Source: Bog-159 sp049511415 (GTDB lineage: Bacteria > Acidobacteriota > Terriglobia > Bryobacterales > Bryobacteraceae). From it: a DNA stretch of 64,000 nt. The notes beneath the pieces were generated by a model. That model did not search any database. It was not told where the DNA came from and saw only the letters and a program-made list of their open reading frames with translations. The stretch lies in contig JBEKYC010000028.1 of NCBI GenBank assembly GCA_049511415.1, positions 1 to 64,000 on the forward strand. Direction: 5' to 3'. Shown here in pieces: positions 26,627 to 34,861 of the stretch (its first letter is position 1; every line of letters starts with the position of its first letter). The position numbers and the translations under genes are program-made.

Positions 26627-27130
26627 ATGCCCGCATCCATCAGGCTCGTCGAGCCGGCGCAGAATGAATTCCTGGCGGAACTGGAGAAGCGCTCCGGCCG
26701 CCCCAACCACTTTTTCCGCAGCATGGCCAACCGGCCGGAAGTCCTTAAGAGTTTTGTCCCTTTCTATGGCACGATCATGGGGGCCGGCTCGGTCGACCGG
26801 CGCACCAAAGAGCTGGTTTACCTCACCGTTTCCTATACCAATCAATGTGCGTATTGCACGGCGGCGCATGTGGCCTCCGGCCGTAAAGCAGGCGTCTCGG
26901 AAGAGGAGATGCAGGCTTTGCAGAGCGGGCAGGACGGCGGCTTCAGCGCTTCCGAGCAGGCAGCCATTCAATATGCCCGGGAGCTCACGAAGACAGCGGA
27001 CGGCGCAGAAACGCGCCCAGCCCTGAACGCGCACTTCAACGACGAGCAGGTCGCCGAACTGACGCTAATTGCCGCATTGGCCAACTTCACGAACCGTTTC
27101 AACAACGGGCTGGACCTGTTACCCGAATAA
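26627..27130 (+). CDS. Carboxymuconolactone decarboxylase/AhpD-family protein (peroxidase-related)
   Basis: 167 residues. The CMD/AhpD core has the redox pair and histidine in TNQCAYCTAAHVASGRKAG (C-x2-C-x3-H), preceded by the conserved Glu of RRTKELVYLTVS. Length and the FAALANFTNRFNNGLD-like C-terminus fit the peroxidase-related enzyme subgroup (TIGR01926-like), which reduces peroxides through the Cys pair. ATG 26627 is used; upstream in-frame extension overlaps the previous gene. rlmB follows after 11 bp. Confidence 0.85.
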   Translation: MPASIRLVEPAQNEFLAELEKRSGRPNHFFRSMANRPEVLKSFVPFYGTIMGAGSVDRRTKELVYLTVSYTNQCAYCTAAHVASGRKAGVSEEEMQALQSGQDGGFSASEQAAIQYARELTKTADGAETRPALNAHFNDEQVAELTLIAALANFTNRFNNGLDLLPE

Positions 27131-27141
27131 CCGCGGCGGCG

Positions 27142-27855
27142 ATGGCGATCCTGAGCGGTATTAATCCTATATTAGAAAGTTTGAAATCGGGGCGTCCGTT
27201 GGACCGAATTCTAATTGCCAAAGGCGCCGGCGGACCGCGCGTGCAGCAGATTATCGAATTGGCGCGCCAGGCGCCGGTGCCGGTTCGTTTCGAGGAGCGG
27301 GCTTCGCTGGACCGGCTGGCGGGCACGCCGGCGCACCAGGGCGTAATTGCCATGGGGGCCTCGCAGAAATACGCCGATTTGGACGACGTTATGGGCGCAC
27401 CGTTGCTGGTGGTGCTGGACGGCGTAGAGGATCCGCACAACCTGGGCGCCGTTGCGCGGACGGCACACGCGGCGGGTGCGGGAGCGATTGTCATACCCGA
27501 GCGGCGGGCGGCGGGGCTCACGGACGTGACCGCCAAGGCCGCGGCCGGCGCCCTGGCGCACCTACCGGTGGCACGCGCTACCAACATCAATCGGGCGCTT
27601 GAAGCGCTGAAGGAACGCGGGTATTGGATTTACGGCCTGGACGAGCGCGGCGCCGAAGATTACGACAAGGTCGCGTACAACGCTCCCACGGTGCTCGTAT
27701 TCGGCGGCGAAGGCAAGGGGTTGCATGAGCAGGTGCGCAAGCATTGCGACGTGCTGGTGCGCATTCCCATGCAAGGGCAGATCCCCTCGCTGAATGTTTC
27801 GGTCGCGGCGGGCATCGTGCTATTCGAGTTGAGACGGCGTTCGCGCGCCACATAG
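27142..27855 (+). CDS. rlmB: 23S rRNA 2'-O-ribose methyltransferase, RlmB/TrmH (SpoU) family
   Basis: 237 residues. The N-terminal L30e-like substrate-binding domain starts with SGINPILESLKSGRPLDRILIAKGA. The SpoU catalytic domain has motif 1 LVVLDGVEDPHNLGAVARTAHAAGA (Asn and Arg in NLGAVAR), motif 2 VFGGEGKGL and motif 3 IPMQGQIPSLNVSVAAGIVLFE, forming the trefoil-knot SAM site. RlmB methylates G2251 of 23S rRNA in E. coli. The set of motifs is complete. Part of a rightward run running to asnS. Confidence 0.9.
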   Translation: MAILSGINPILESLKSGRPLDRILIAKGAGGPRVQQIIELARQAPVPVRFEERASLDRLAGTPAHQGVIAMGASQKYADLDDVMGAPLLVVLDGVEDPHNLGAVARTAHAAGAGAIVIPERRAAGLTDVTAKAAAGALAHLPVARATNINRALEALKERGYWIYGLDERGAEDYDKVAYNAPTVLVFGGEGKGLHEQVRKHCDVLVRIPMQGQIPSLNVSVAAGIVLFELRRRSRAT

Positions 27856-27870
27856 TAGAATCAGATATCT

Positions 27871-29535
27871 ATGCGAAGACTGGCGTTGGCGATTGGCGTG
27901 ACGGCGCTTGCGCCCGCTTGGGCGGCGCAGCCGGTGCATGCGCGGCACGCGATGGTCGTCACCGTGGAACAGCACGCCACCGACGCCGGAGTCGCGGTGC
28001 TGGAAGCAGGCGGCAACGCGGTGGACGCGGCGGTAGCCGTAGGGTTCGCGCTGGCCGTCACGCATCCTTCGGCGGGCAACATCGGCGGCGGCGGATTCAT
28101 GCTGGTGCGGCTGGCGGAAGGCCGCACGGCATTTATCGATTTTCGGGAACGGGCGCCGGAGAAGGCTTCGCGCGATATGTACCTGGACGCCGCCGGCAAG
28201 CCGACGCAGGACAGCGTAGTGGGGTATCGCGCGGCGGGCGTTCCCGGCTCGGTGCGCGGATTTGAATATGCGTCTAAGAAATATGGACGAAAACCATGGG
28301 CCGACGTGGTGGCGCCGGCGGTGGCACTGGCGGAAAAAGGATTTCCCGTGTCGTACGGCTTCGCCAAATCGCTGGAACGATCGGCCGGCCTGCTGGGACG
28401 CTTTGCGGAATCGAAGCGCATTTTCCTGCGCGACGGAAAACCCTACGAATTGGGCGAGACGCTCGCGCAGCCCGAATTGGCGCGCACGCTGGAACGCATC
28501 CGGCGCGACGGCGCACGCGACTTCTACGAAGGCGAGACGGCACGCCTGCTGGCGGCGGACATGGAAAGGCACGGCGGGCTGATCACGCTGGCGGACCTGA
28601 AGAATTACGCCGTGGCCGAACGCCAGCCGCTTACTGGGAAGTATCGGGATTATGAGATCATCACGTCGCCTCCGCCGAGTTCGGGCGGCATCGGCATCCT
28701 GCAAATGCTGGGCGTGCTTGAAGGATCGGGGTATGAGAAAGCGGGCGCGGGATCGGCGGCCACGCTGCACTTCATAGCGGAGACGATGCGGCGCTACTTC
28801 GCCGATCGTGCCCAATACCTGGGCGATCCGGATTTCGTGAAGGTGCCGGTGACGACCCTGCTGGACAAGAACTACATCGCCAGGCTGCGCCAATCGATCG
28901 ATCCGGAGCACGCCACGCCGAGCACCGACATTCATGCGGGCAGATTGGTGGGAGCGGAATCAAGCCAGACGACGCATTATTCGATCGTGGATGGGGACGG
29001 CAATGCGGTGGCTGTCACGTATACCTTGAACTTCGGATACGGTGACGGCGTGACCGTGCCCGGACTGGGTTTTCTGCTCAACGATGAGATGGACGATTTT
29101 GCCGCCAAGCCCGGCACGCCAAACGGATTCGGCCTGGTGCAAGGCGAAGCCAACGCGATTCAGCCAAACAAAAGGCCGCTTTCGTCGATGACGCCGACCA
29201 TTGTCACGCGCGGCGGCAAGGTGGATCTGGTGGTGGGCTCGCCCGGCGGCCCCACGATCATCAACAGCGTGCTGGAAGTGATTTTGAACGTGGTCGATTT
29301 CGGCATGAACGTGCAGGACGCCGTCAATTGGCCGCGCATACATCACCAGTGGCTGCCGGATCAACTGGTGATGGAGCGCGGCTTTTCACCGGATACCATC
29401 GCTTTGCTGAAGGCCCGCGGGCACCAGGTAAGAGTTATCGGCGCGATCGGCGAAGTGGCCGCCATCGAATCGCACGACGGGTGGCTGGAAGGCGCCGCCG
29501 ATCCGCGCACCGAGGGCGCCGCCAAAGGATTCTAA
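27871..29535 (+). CDS. ggt: Gamma-glutamyltranspeptidase
   Basis: 554 residues with a short signal peptide (MRRLALAIGVTALAPAWA), so periplasmic. The precursor autocleaves before the catalytic Thr, here in SSQTTHYSIVDGDGNAVAVTYTLN (about residue 366). Other conserved pieces are HPSAGNIGGGGFML near the N-terminus, SPPPSSGGIG (about 267) and LSSMTPTIV...VVGSPGGPTIINSV in the small subunit. It transfers or hydrolyses gamma-glutamyl groups of glutathione and similar peptides. It starts 15 bp after rlmB and is followed 3 bp later by the isomerase gene. Confidence 0.92.
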   Translation: MRRLALAIGVTALAPAWAAQPVHARHAMVVTVEQHATDAGVAVLEAGGNAVDAAVAVGFALAVTHPSAGNIGGGGFMLVRLAEGRTAFIDFRERAPEKASRDMYLDAAGKPTQDSVVGYRAAGVPGSVRGFEYASKKYGRKPWADVVAPAVALAEKGFPVSYGFAKSLERSAGLLGRFAESKRIFLRDGKPYELGETLAQPELARTLERIRRDGARDFYEGETARLLAADMERHGGLITLADLKNYAVAERQPLTGKYRDYEIITSPPPSSGGIGILQMLGVLEGSGYEKAGAGSAATLHFIAETMRRYFADRAQYLGDPDFVKVPVTTLLDKNYIARLRQSIDPEHATPSTDIHAGRLVGAESSQTTHYSIVDGDGNAVAVTYTLNFGYGDGVTVPGLGFLLNDEMDDFAAKPGTPNGFGLVQGEANAIQPNKRPLSSMTPTIVTRGGKVDLVVGSPGGPTIINSVLEVILNVVDFGMNVQDAVNWPRIHHQWLPDQLVMERGFSPDTIALLKARGHQVRVIGAIGEVAAIESHDGWLEGAADPRTEGAAKGF

Positions 29536-29538
29536 AGC

Positions 29539-30363
29539 ATGCATCACGTTCTTTCGACGCATCTGTTCGTCGGCCACCGGCTGACAGTTGCGCAACTCGA
29601 CAAAATTCAGCGCGCGGGGATTCCGGCCGTGGAAATTTTCTGCGCGCGGCAGCACCTGGATTATCGTGACCGGGCACAGATTACGGAGTTGGGCCACTGG
29701 TTCCGCGACTCCGATCTGAAGCTCTATTCCATACACGCTCCCATGCACACGGATGACATTTGGGGCAAATCGGGGCCGCATGCGGTCCTCAGCATCACCG
29801 AACCGGTGAAGAGCAAGCGGCTGGAAGTGGTGGATGAGATCAAGCGGGCGCTCGAAATCAGCGAGACGATTCCGTTCCAATATGCCGTGCAGCACATCGG
29901 TGTTCCGGGCGAGGAATATTCGGAACGCGCGGTGGATGCGGCTTTCTCGGCGTTGGAGCAGATCAGCCTGTTCGCGCGGCAGCGCGGGGTCGAGGTGCTA
30001 CTGGAAAACATTCCCAACGGGCTTTCGACTCCGGAGCGGCTGATGCTGTTTCTGGAGCTCACGCACCTGGATCTGAATTTTGTTTTCGACGTGGGGCACG
30101 CCAACATCGGCTCTGGCGTGGAGGAGGCGTACAACGTAATGAAGGAGCGCATCCGCTCGACGCATATTCACGACAACGACGGGCAGGCCGACAAGCACTT
30201 GTTTCCGCTGCTGGCCGAAGGCGGTTCGGTGGATTGGAAGAAGACCATGGACCTGCTGCGCACGCGCGCGGACCAATATCCGCTGATGCTGGAGTTGAAG
30301 GAGGCTGCGGAGCTTTCCCTGGCTTCGGCAGTGGAGGTTTTCGACCGCCTGGAGGATTTGTGA
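29539..30363 (+). CDS. Sugar phosphate isomerase/epimerase (AP endonuclease family 2, TIM barrel)
   Basis: 274 residues of the xylose-isomerase-like TIM-barrel fold. Metal/substrate residues are placed as usual: IPAVEIFCARQHLDY, LYSIHAPM (His), ENIPNGLSTPERL (Glu about 156), NFVFDVGHANIGSG (Asp, His), STHIHDNDGQADKHLFPL (HIHDN) and a C-terminal MLELKEA Glu. Enzymes of this family isomerise or epimerise sugars or inositols; the substrate cannot be deduced. The stop overlaps the asnS GTG by 4 bp (GTGA). Confidence 0.85.
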   Translation: MHHVLSTHLFVGHRLTVAQLDKIQRAGIPAVEIFCARQHLDYRDRAQITELGHWFRDSDLKLYSIHAPMHTDDIWGKSGPHAVLSITEPVKSKRLEVVDEIKRALEISETIPFQYAVQHIGVPGEEYSERAVDAAFSALEQISLFARQRGVEVLLENIPNGLSTPERLMLFLELTHLDLNFVFDVGHANIGSGVEEAYNVMKERIRSTHIHDNDGQADKHLFPLLAEGGSVDWKKTMDLLRTRADQYPLMLELKEAAELSLASAVEVFDRLEDL

Positions 30364-31670
30364 GCGCACCCCGCATTACCATCGCCGAAGCGTCGCAGCA
30401 CGTTGGCGAAACGGTCCGCATCGCGGGCTGGCTGTACAATCTGCGCAAATCCGGCAAAATCGTATTCCCTATTTTGCGCGACGGCACGGGACTGATGCAG
30501 TCGGTAGCTGTGAAGAGCGCGCTCGCGGAAGAGCTATTCGAGACCATCAAGAATCTGACGCAGGAATCGTCCATCATCGTGACCGGCAAGATCCGCGCCG
30601 AGCAGCGCGCCACCGGCGGCTACGAGATGGATGTGGAAGATGTGGAAGTGGTGCAGCGCGTCCCGGAGAGCGATCCGTATCCCATTACGCCGAAAGATCA
30701 CGGCGTCGAATTTCTGATGGATCACCGGCATCTGTGGCTGCGCAGCCAGCGGCAGCACGCCATCATCCGGGTGCGGCACGAAATAATCCGGGCGGTGCGC
30801 GATTACTTCGATTCGCACGGCTTCACGCTGGTGGACACGCCGATTTTCACGCCGGCAGCTTGCGAGGGCACCACCACGCTGTTCGAAGTGAACTACTTCG
30901 AAGACAGCAAGGCTTATTTGACGCAATCGGGCCAGCTTTATAACGAAGCCACGGCCATGGCGTTCGGCAAGGTCTACACGTTTGGGCCGACGTTCCGCGC
31001 GGAGAAATCCAAGACGCGGCGGCATCTGACCGAATTTTGGATGGTGGAGCCGGAGATGGCTTACGCCACGCTGGAAGACGTGAAACAGCTTGCGGAAAGC
31101 ATGCTGGTATTCGTGGCCGGGCGGGTGTTGGAGAACCGGCGCGAGGAGTTGAAGGTGCTGGAGCGGGATGTTACTAGGTTGGAGGCTATCCAGGCGCCAT
31201 TTCCGCGCATGAGCTACGACGAAGCCGTGAAGTTGCTGCAGGCGAAGGGCAGCGAGATTCAATGGGGGGGCGACTTCGGTGGCACGGACGAGACGCTGGT
31301 AAGCGAAGGCTTCGACCGCCCGCTGATGGTGGATGGCTATCCTTCGGCGGTGAAGGCGTTCTATATGGCGCCCGATCCGGCGCGGCCGGAGGTGGCGTTG
31401 GGCGTGGATGTGCTGGCGCCGGAAGGATACGGCGAGGTGATTGGCGGCGGGCAGAGGATTCACGATCTGGATCTGCTGATGCGGCGCATTGAAGAGCAGA
31501 AGCTGCCGCCGGAAGCGTTCGACTGGTATTTGGATTTGCGGAAATATGGCAGCGTGCCGCACGGCGGATTCGGCATGGGGATCGAGCGCTGCGTAGCATG
31601 GCTGTGCGGGCTGGAGCACATCCGGGAGACGATTGCGTTTCCGCGAATGCTATACCGGCTGCGGCCGTGA
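30360..31670 (+). CDS. asnS: Asparaginyl-tRNA synthetase
   Basis: 436-residue class IIb aminoacyl-tRNA synthetase charging tRNA-Asn. OB-fold anticodon domain at about 15-105 (VRIAGWLYNLRKSGKIVFPILRDG). Class II motifs follow: motif 2 FGPTFRAEKSKTRRHLTEFWMVEPE, preceded by AYLTQSGQLYNEA, a pattern typical of AsnRS rather than AspRS, and motif 3 HGGFGMGIERCVAWLCGLEHIRETIAFPR. GTG 30360 is the start, overlapping the upstream stop; a longer in-frame reading lies within the isomerase gene. The last 21 bp overlap a convergent membrane-protein gene. Confidence 0.93.
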   Translation: MSAPRITIAEASQHVGETVRIAGWLYNLRKSGKIVFPILRDGTGLMQSVAVKSALAEELFETIKNLTQESSIIVTGKIRAEQRATGGYEMDVEDVEVVQRVPESDPYPITPKDHGVEFLMDHRHLWLRSQRQHAIIRVRHEIIRAVRDYFDSHGFTLVDTPIFTPAACEGTTTLFEVNYFEDSKAYLTQSGQLYNEATAMAFGKVYTFGPTFRAEKSKTRRHLTEFWMVEPEMAYATLEDVKQLAESMLVFVAGRVLENRREELKVLERDVTRLEAIQAPFPRMSYDEAVKLLQAKGSEIQWGGDFGGTDETLVSEGFDRPLMVDGYPSAVKAFYMAPDPARPEVALGVDVLAPEGYGEVIGGGQRIHDLDLLMRRIEEQKLPPEAFDWYLDLRKYGSVPHGGFGMGIERCVAWLCGLEHIRETIAFPRMLYRLRP

Positions 31671-32078
31671 TGCCGTATGGTCCGGCATGCGATAGGCGAT
31701 AACCAGGAATCCGACGCCCGCCAGCAATGCCAGCGGCGCGACACTGAACATCGTCGGAATCATCTCCAAGAGCATCAGAAGGCCTGCGATGATCACCGCG
31801 GTTTGCCGCGAGCGGATGGCGCCCCAGATTCCCAGCGCCGCAGCGAGGAGGATTACGCCCTGAACCGCTACGGCCTCCGCGGCCGCCCGAAGCGTGGTCT
31901 CGTCCTGGCCTGTGATTTGCCGGCACGAGTGACTCGCGCTCGCGGGAAGACTGCCGGAGCCGCGCCAGACGACACAAGGACTTGCGATCTGGCTGAAGAA
32001 GTAAGCAACGGAACCGATCGCCACAAGGGCAATCGGCAACGCGACGAGCACCGCCGCCCAGGTTCCTTTTCGCCGCAT
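31650..32078 (-). CDS. Small multi-pass membrane protein, function unknown
   Basis: 142 residues with about four hydrophobic segments: 8-29 (AAVLVALPIALVAIGSVAYFF), about 70-88 (VAVQGVILLAAALGIWGAI), about 91-108 and about 110-128. Two Cys lie in the first extracytoplasmic loop (CVVWRG...SHSC) and could pair. It overlaps the asnS end by 21 bp and is divergent from arginase. No family recognised. Confidence 0.55.
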   Translation of the reverse strand: MRRKGTWAAVLVALPIALVAIGSVAYFFSQIASPCVVWRGSGSLPASASHSCRQITGQDETTLRAAAEAVAVQGVILLAAALGIWGAIRSRQTAVIIAGLLMLLEMIPTMFSVAPLALLAGVGFLVIAYRMPDHTASRPQPV

Positions 32079-32154
32079 AGCCTAACTCTCTCGCTGGACC
32101 GATTATAGCGCCGCACGAAGCCCAAACGGCGACGTGCGTTACACTCGATTGTGC

Positions 32155-33069
32155 ATGCGTCAGTCTCATATCGCCGTGATCGGCGCGCCATTGGACCTCG
32201 GCCAAGACCGCCGGGGCGTGGACATGGGTCCATCCGCGATCCGCGTGGCCAATCTGAATAAGCGGCTGGCAACCCTGGGCTATCATGTCGACGATCTCGG
32301 CAACGTGCCCGTGGATCAGCCGGAAAGCCTGCCGGAAGGTCCGGCCAGCGCCAAGTATCTGCCGCAGATTGCGCTGGCGTGCAAGCGACTGGCGGGCATG
32401 GTGGATCGCGCACTCACCAAGAAGCAAGTTCCGCTGGTGCTGGGCGGCGATCATTCCGTGGCGGTGGGCACGGTGGCCGGGGTTTCCCGCCACTTCCGGC
32501 GCAAGAAACAGGAGATCGGGCTGATCTGGATCGACGCGCACGCCGACATGAATACGCCCGGTACATCACCCAGCGGCAACGTACACGGCATGCCGCTGGC
32601 TTGCTGCGTGGGGCTGGGACCGACTGAGCTGGTGGATCTACTGAAGTACGCGCCGAAGGTGAATCCGCGCAAGACCGTGCTGGTGGGTCTGCGCGACGTG
32701 GATGTGCTGGAGAAGGGCCACGTGCGCGAAACGGGAGTGCGCGCGTTCACCATGCGGGACATCGACGAGCGCGGCCTGCGCTCGGTGATGGACGAAGCCT
32801 TCCGCATCGCGACGGAAGACACCGCCGGCTTTCACCTTTCGCTGGATATGGATTGGATCGACCCGCAATTCGCGCCCGGCGTGGGCACGCAGGTGCGCGG
32901 CGGGGCGACGTATCGCGAAGCGCATCTGGCCATGGAATTGATTAACGACAACGGCCGCATGGTGTCCATGGAAGTGGTGGAAGTGAATCCGGTAATCGAC
33001 GAGATGAACCGCACGGCGGATTTGGCAGTTGAAATGATCATGTCGGCGCTGGGCAAGAAAATCCTATGA
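32155..33069 (+). CDS. rocF: Arginase
   Basis: 304 residues; hydrolyses arginine to ornithine and urea. The binuclear manganese site is complete: GGDHSVAVG (His100), IDAHADMN (Asp127, His129, Asp131), and DMDWIDP near residue 230 with two more Asp. The segment SGNVHGMPLA (about 140-149) and the C-terminal EVVEVNP match arginase rather than agmatinase. ATG 32155 is used; a GTG seven codons upstream is less likely. It is coupled to ddl by an ATGA overlap. Ornithine made here could supply polyamine metabolism, but no decarboxylase is nearby. Confidence 0.92.
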   Translation: MRQSHIAVIGAPLDLGQDRRGVDMGPSAIRVANLNKRLATLGYHVDDLGNVPVDQPESLPEGPASAKYLPQIALACKRLAGMVDRALTKKQVPLVLGGDHSVAVGTVAGVSRHFRRKKQEIGLIWIDAHADMNTPGTSPSGNVHGMPLACCVGLGPTELVDLLKYAPKVNPRKTVLVGLRDVDVLEKGHVRETGVRAFTMRDIDERGLRSVMDEAFRIATEDTAGFHLSLDMDWIDPQFAPGVGTQVRGGATYREAHLAMELINDNGRMVSMEVVEVNPVIDEMNRTADLAVEMIMSALGKKIL

Positions 33070-34043
33070 AAATCAGAGTCGCCGTGATCTACGGCGGGCG
33101 CAGCGGAGAGCATGAGATTTCCATTCGTTCGGCGAAATCCATCCTGGCGGGATTGGATCGCGAACGGTATGAGGTCAGCGAGTTCTTCATTGATAAAGCC
33201 GGCAAATGGTCGCCGGGGCCGATCCTGCCGGAGCCGGGGGCGCATCCGGATATAGACGTCGTGTTTCCGGTTTTACACGGCACCTTCGGGGAGGATGGCA
33301 CCGTGCAAGGATTGTTGGAGCTGGCCGGACTGCCTTATGTAGGCGCGGCCGTGCTGGCTTCGTCCGTCTCGATGGATAAAGAGATGATGAAGCGCGTGTG
33401 CTCGGAGCGGGGTCTGCCGATTGTGGAGTATGTGACGCTCACGCGCGAGCAGCTTGACCCGGAGCCGATTGCGTGCCGCTTTCTGTTTCCGGTGTTTGTG
33501 AAGCCGGCGAACCTGGGTTCGTCGGTGGGGATCTCGAAAGTCCACAACGCGGAAGAGTTGGGGCCGGCGTTGCGACTGGCCGCGGAGTTCGACCGCAAGA
33601 TTATTGTGGAGCGCGGCATCGTGGGGCGGGAGCTGGAATGCGCGGTGCTTGGCAACGAAGATCCGATGGCTTCCCTGCCCTGCGAGATACTACCTTCGAA
33701 GGAGTTTTACGACTACGAGGACAAGTATCTGCTGGACCGAGCCGAGTTTCGCCTGCCGGCCGAACTGGCTGAGGCGCAGATGGCGGAGCTGCGGCGGCTG
33801 GCCGTTGAATGCTACCGCGCGGTGGGCTGCGAAGGCATGGCGCGCGTCGATTTTCTGCTGGAATCGGCGACCGGCAAACTGTACCTGAACGAGATCAATA
33901 CGATCCCCGGGTTCACTTCGATCAGCATGTATCCGAAGATGTGGGAGCACAGCGGGCTGGGCTTTTCGGCGCTGGTCGACCGGTTGATTGCGTTGGCCCT
34001 GGAGCGACAGGCAGCGAGGAGAGCTACGCGCTTTGCGCGGTGA
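33066..34043 (+). CDS. ddl: D-alanine--D-alanine ligase
   Basis: 325 residues, ATP-grasp fold. It forms D-Ala-D-Ala for peptidoglycan. Motifs are YGGRSGEHEISIRSA (N-terminal), PVLHGTFGEDGTVQGLLELAGLPYVGA (about 68-95), FVKPANLGSSVGISKV (ATP site), and the catalytic end YLNEINTIPGFTSISMYPKMWEHSG. Length and motifs match the family. The C-terminus ends with extra Arg/Ala-rich residues. Overlaps arginase by 4 bp. Confidence 0.95.
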   Translation: MKIRVAVIYGGRSGEHEISIRSAKSILAGLDRERYEVSEFFIDKAGKWSPGPILPEPGAHPDIDVVFPVLHGTFGEDGTVQGLLELAGLPYVGAAVLASSVSMDKEMMKRVCSERGLPIVEYVTLTREQLDPEPIACRFLFPVFVKPANLGSSVGISKVHNAEELGPALRLAAEFDRKIIVERGIVGRELECAVLGNEDPMASLPCEILPSKEFYDYEDKYLLDRAEFRLPAELAEAQMAELRRLAVECYRAVGCEGMARVDFLLESATGKLYLNEINTIPGFTSISMYPKMWEHSGLGFSALVDRLIALALERQAARRATRFAR

Positions 34044-34101
34044 TTGCGGCGGCTGCCGCCGACGGCCACCAGGGTCCGGATTACAAGAAGAGGAAGAAAG
34101 A

Positions 34102-34323
34102 ATGACTTGTACTCTTTGCAGGCACGGCCAAAACCGTAGCTGCGATCGTTAACTTTCACTCCAACGGGACGACACGACCGTCATCCTGAAAGGCGTTCCC
34201 GCGGATGTGTGCGACAACTGCGGCGAATACCATCTGTCGGAGGATGTAACCCGGCGTGTCATGGAACGCGCCGAGGTGGCGGTCACCAGCGGGGCGGAAG
34301 TCGAGATCCTGGGCTTCGCGGCA
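34102..34323 (+). pseudogene. Broken YgiT/MqsA-type zinc-finger antitoxin
   Basis: ATG 34102 behind AGGAAGAAAGA opens a frame with CTLCRHGQ, an in-frame TAA at codon 17 (34150-34152), then LSLQRDDTTVILKGVPADVCDNCGEYHLSEDVTRRVMERAEVAV. The CxxC...(V)CDNCGE arrangement and the G-V-P-A-x-V-C-x-N-C-G-E core are the signature of YgiT/MqsA-type antitoxins. The stop removes the first zinc-binding half, and the 3' end has no stop near the expected place and reads on into the convergent archaemetzincin gene. An upstream frame ending in KKRKKE with TGA overlapping this ATG could be the tail of the lost toxin; that part is speculative. Confidence 0.65.
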
Positions 34324-34326
34324 AGA

Positions 34327-34860
34327 TTACATCAGCAATGGCACGGGCGATTTTGCCACCACCTGTCCGCAATCCACGCAGAATCCCGCTTCCTTCACGT
34401 CCAGCCGCTCCACCCCGTGGCTCGACGTCATCACACAGCGCCAGTCGTCGCAATGACGCAGGCCGAAGGTATGGCCCAGTTCGTGGGCGGCTTCTTTGAC
34501 GAGGCGCTCGCGCATTAGCTCGTCGCGCGGCGGCAGGCCGTAGAATTCCTCGCGCAGCCGATGGAGCGAGACGACCGCGCAACTGCCCATCAATTGGGCT
34601 TCGCCGAACACGAAGGTCAGCACCGGCACGTAAAGGTCGACGGAAGTGACCGCCAGCAGCCGGGCGCCCTTCTCGACCAGCGGCTGGATGGCCTGTAGGA
34701 TGGCGGTGGAGTAGTACTGATTGCGCTGGCGGTCGCGCGCGAATGCCACATCCAGCCGCTCCGGCCGGACGCGGCATTCCATGCGGAAAGTCTCCGCCAG
34801 CCGAAGAGCCAAGCCACCTAAAACTTCCGCCGGAACTTCGATGCCCACCAGTTGAATCAC
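34327..34860 (-). CDS. Archaemetzincin (AmzA-like zinc metalloprotease)
   Basis: 177 residues. The zinc site is the extended metzincin motif HELGHTFGLRHC (H-E-x2-H-x2-G-x2-H with the archaemetzincin-specific Cys), followed by DDWRCVMTSS (the Met-turn region) and FCVDCGQ, the last two Cys of a structural zinc site. GTG 34860 starts one base after the response-regulator stop, so it is probably translated from the same mRNA. Archaemetzincins are found in Archaea and scattered bacteria; substrates are unknown. Its place at the end of a redox/two-component operon is unusual. Confidence 0.88.
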   Translation of the reverse strand: MIQLVGIEVPAEVLGGLALRLAETFRMECRVRPERLDVAFARDRQRNQYYSTAILQAIQPLVEKGARLLAVTSVDLYVPVLTFVFGEAQLMGSCAVVSLHRLREEFYGLPPRDELMRERLVKEAAHELGHTFGLRHCDDWRCVMTSSHGVERLDVKEAGFCVDCGQVVAKSPVPLLM

Positions 34861-34861
34861 G

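Noticed and set aside
34064..34078. GGCGGC-T-GCCGCC inverted repeat after ddl as a terminator
   Set aside because: Loop is too small for the full stem and no T-run follows.
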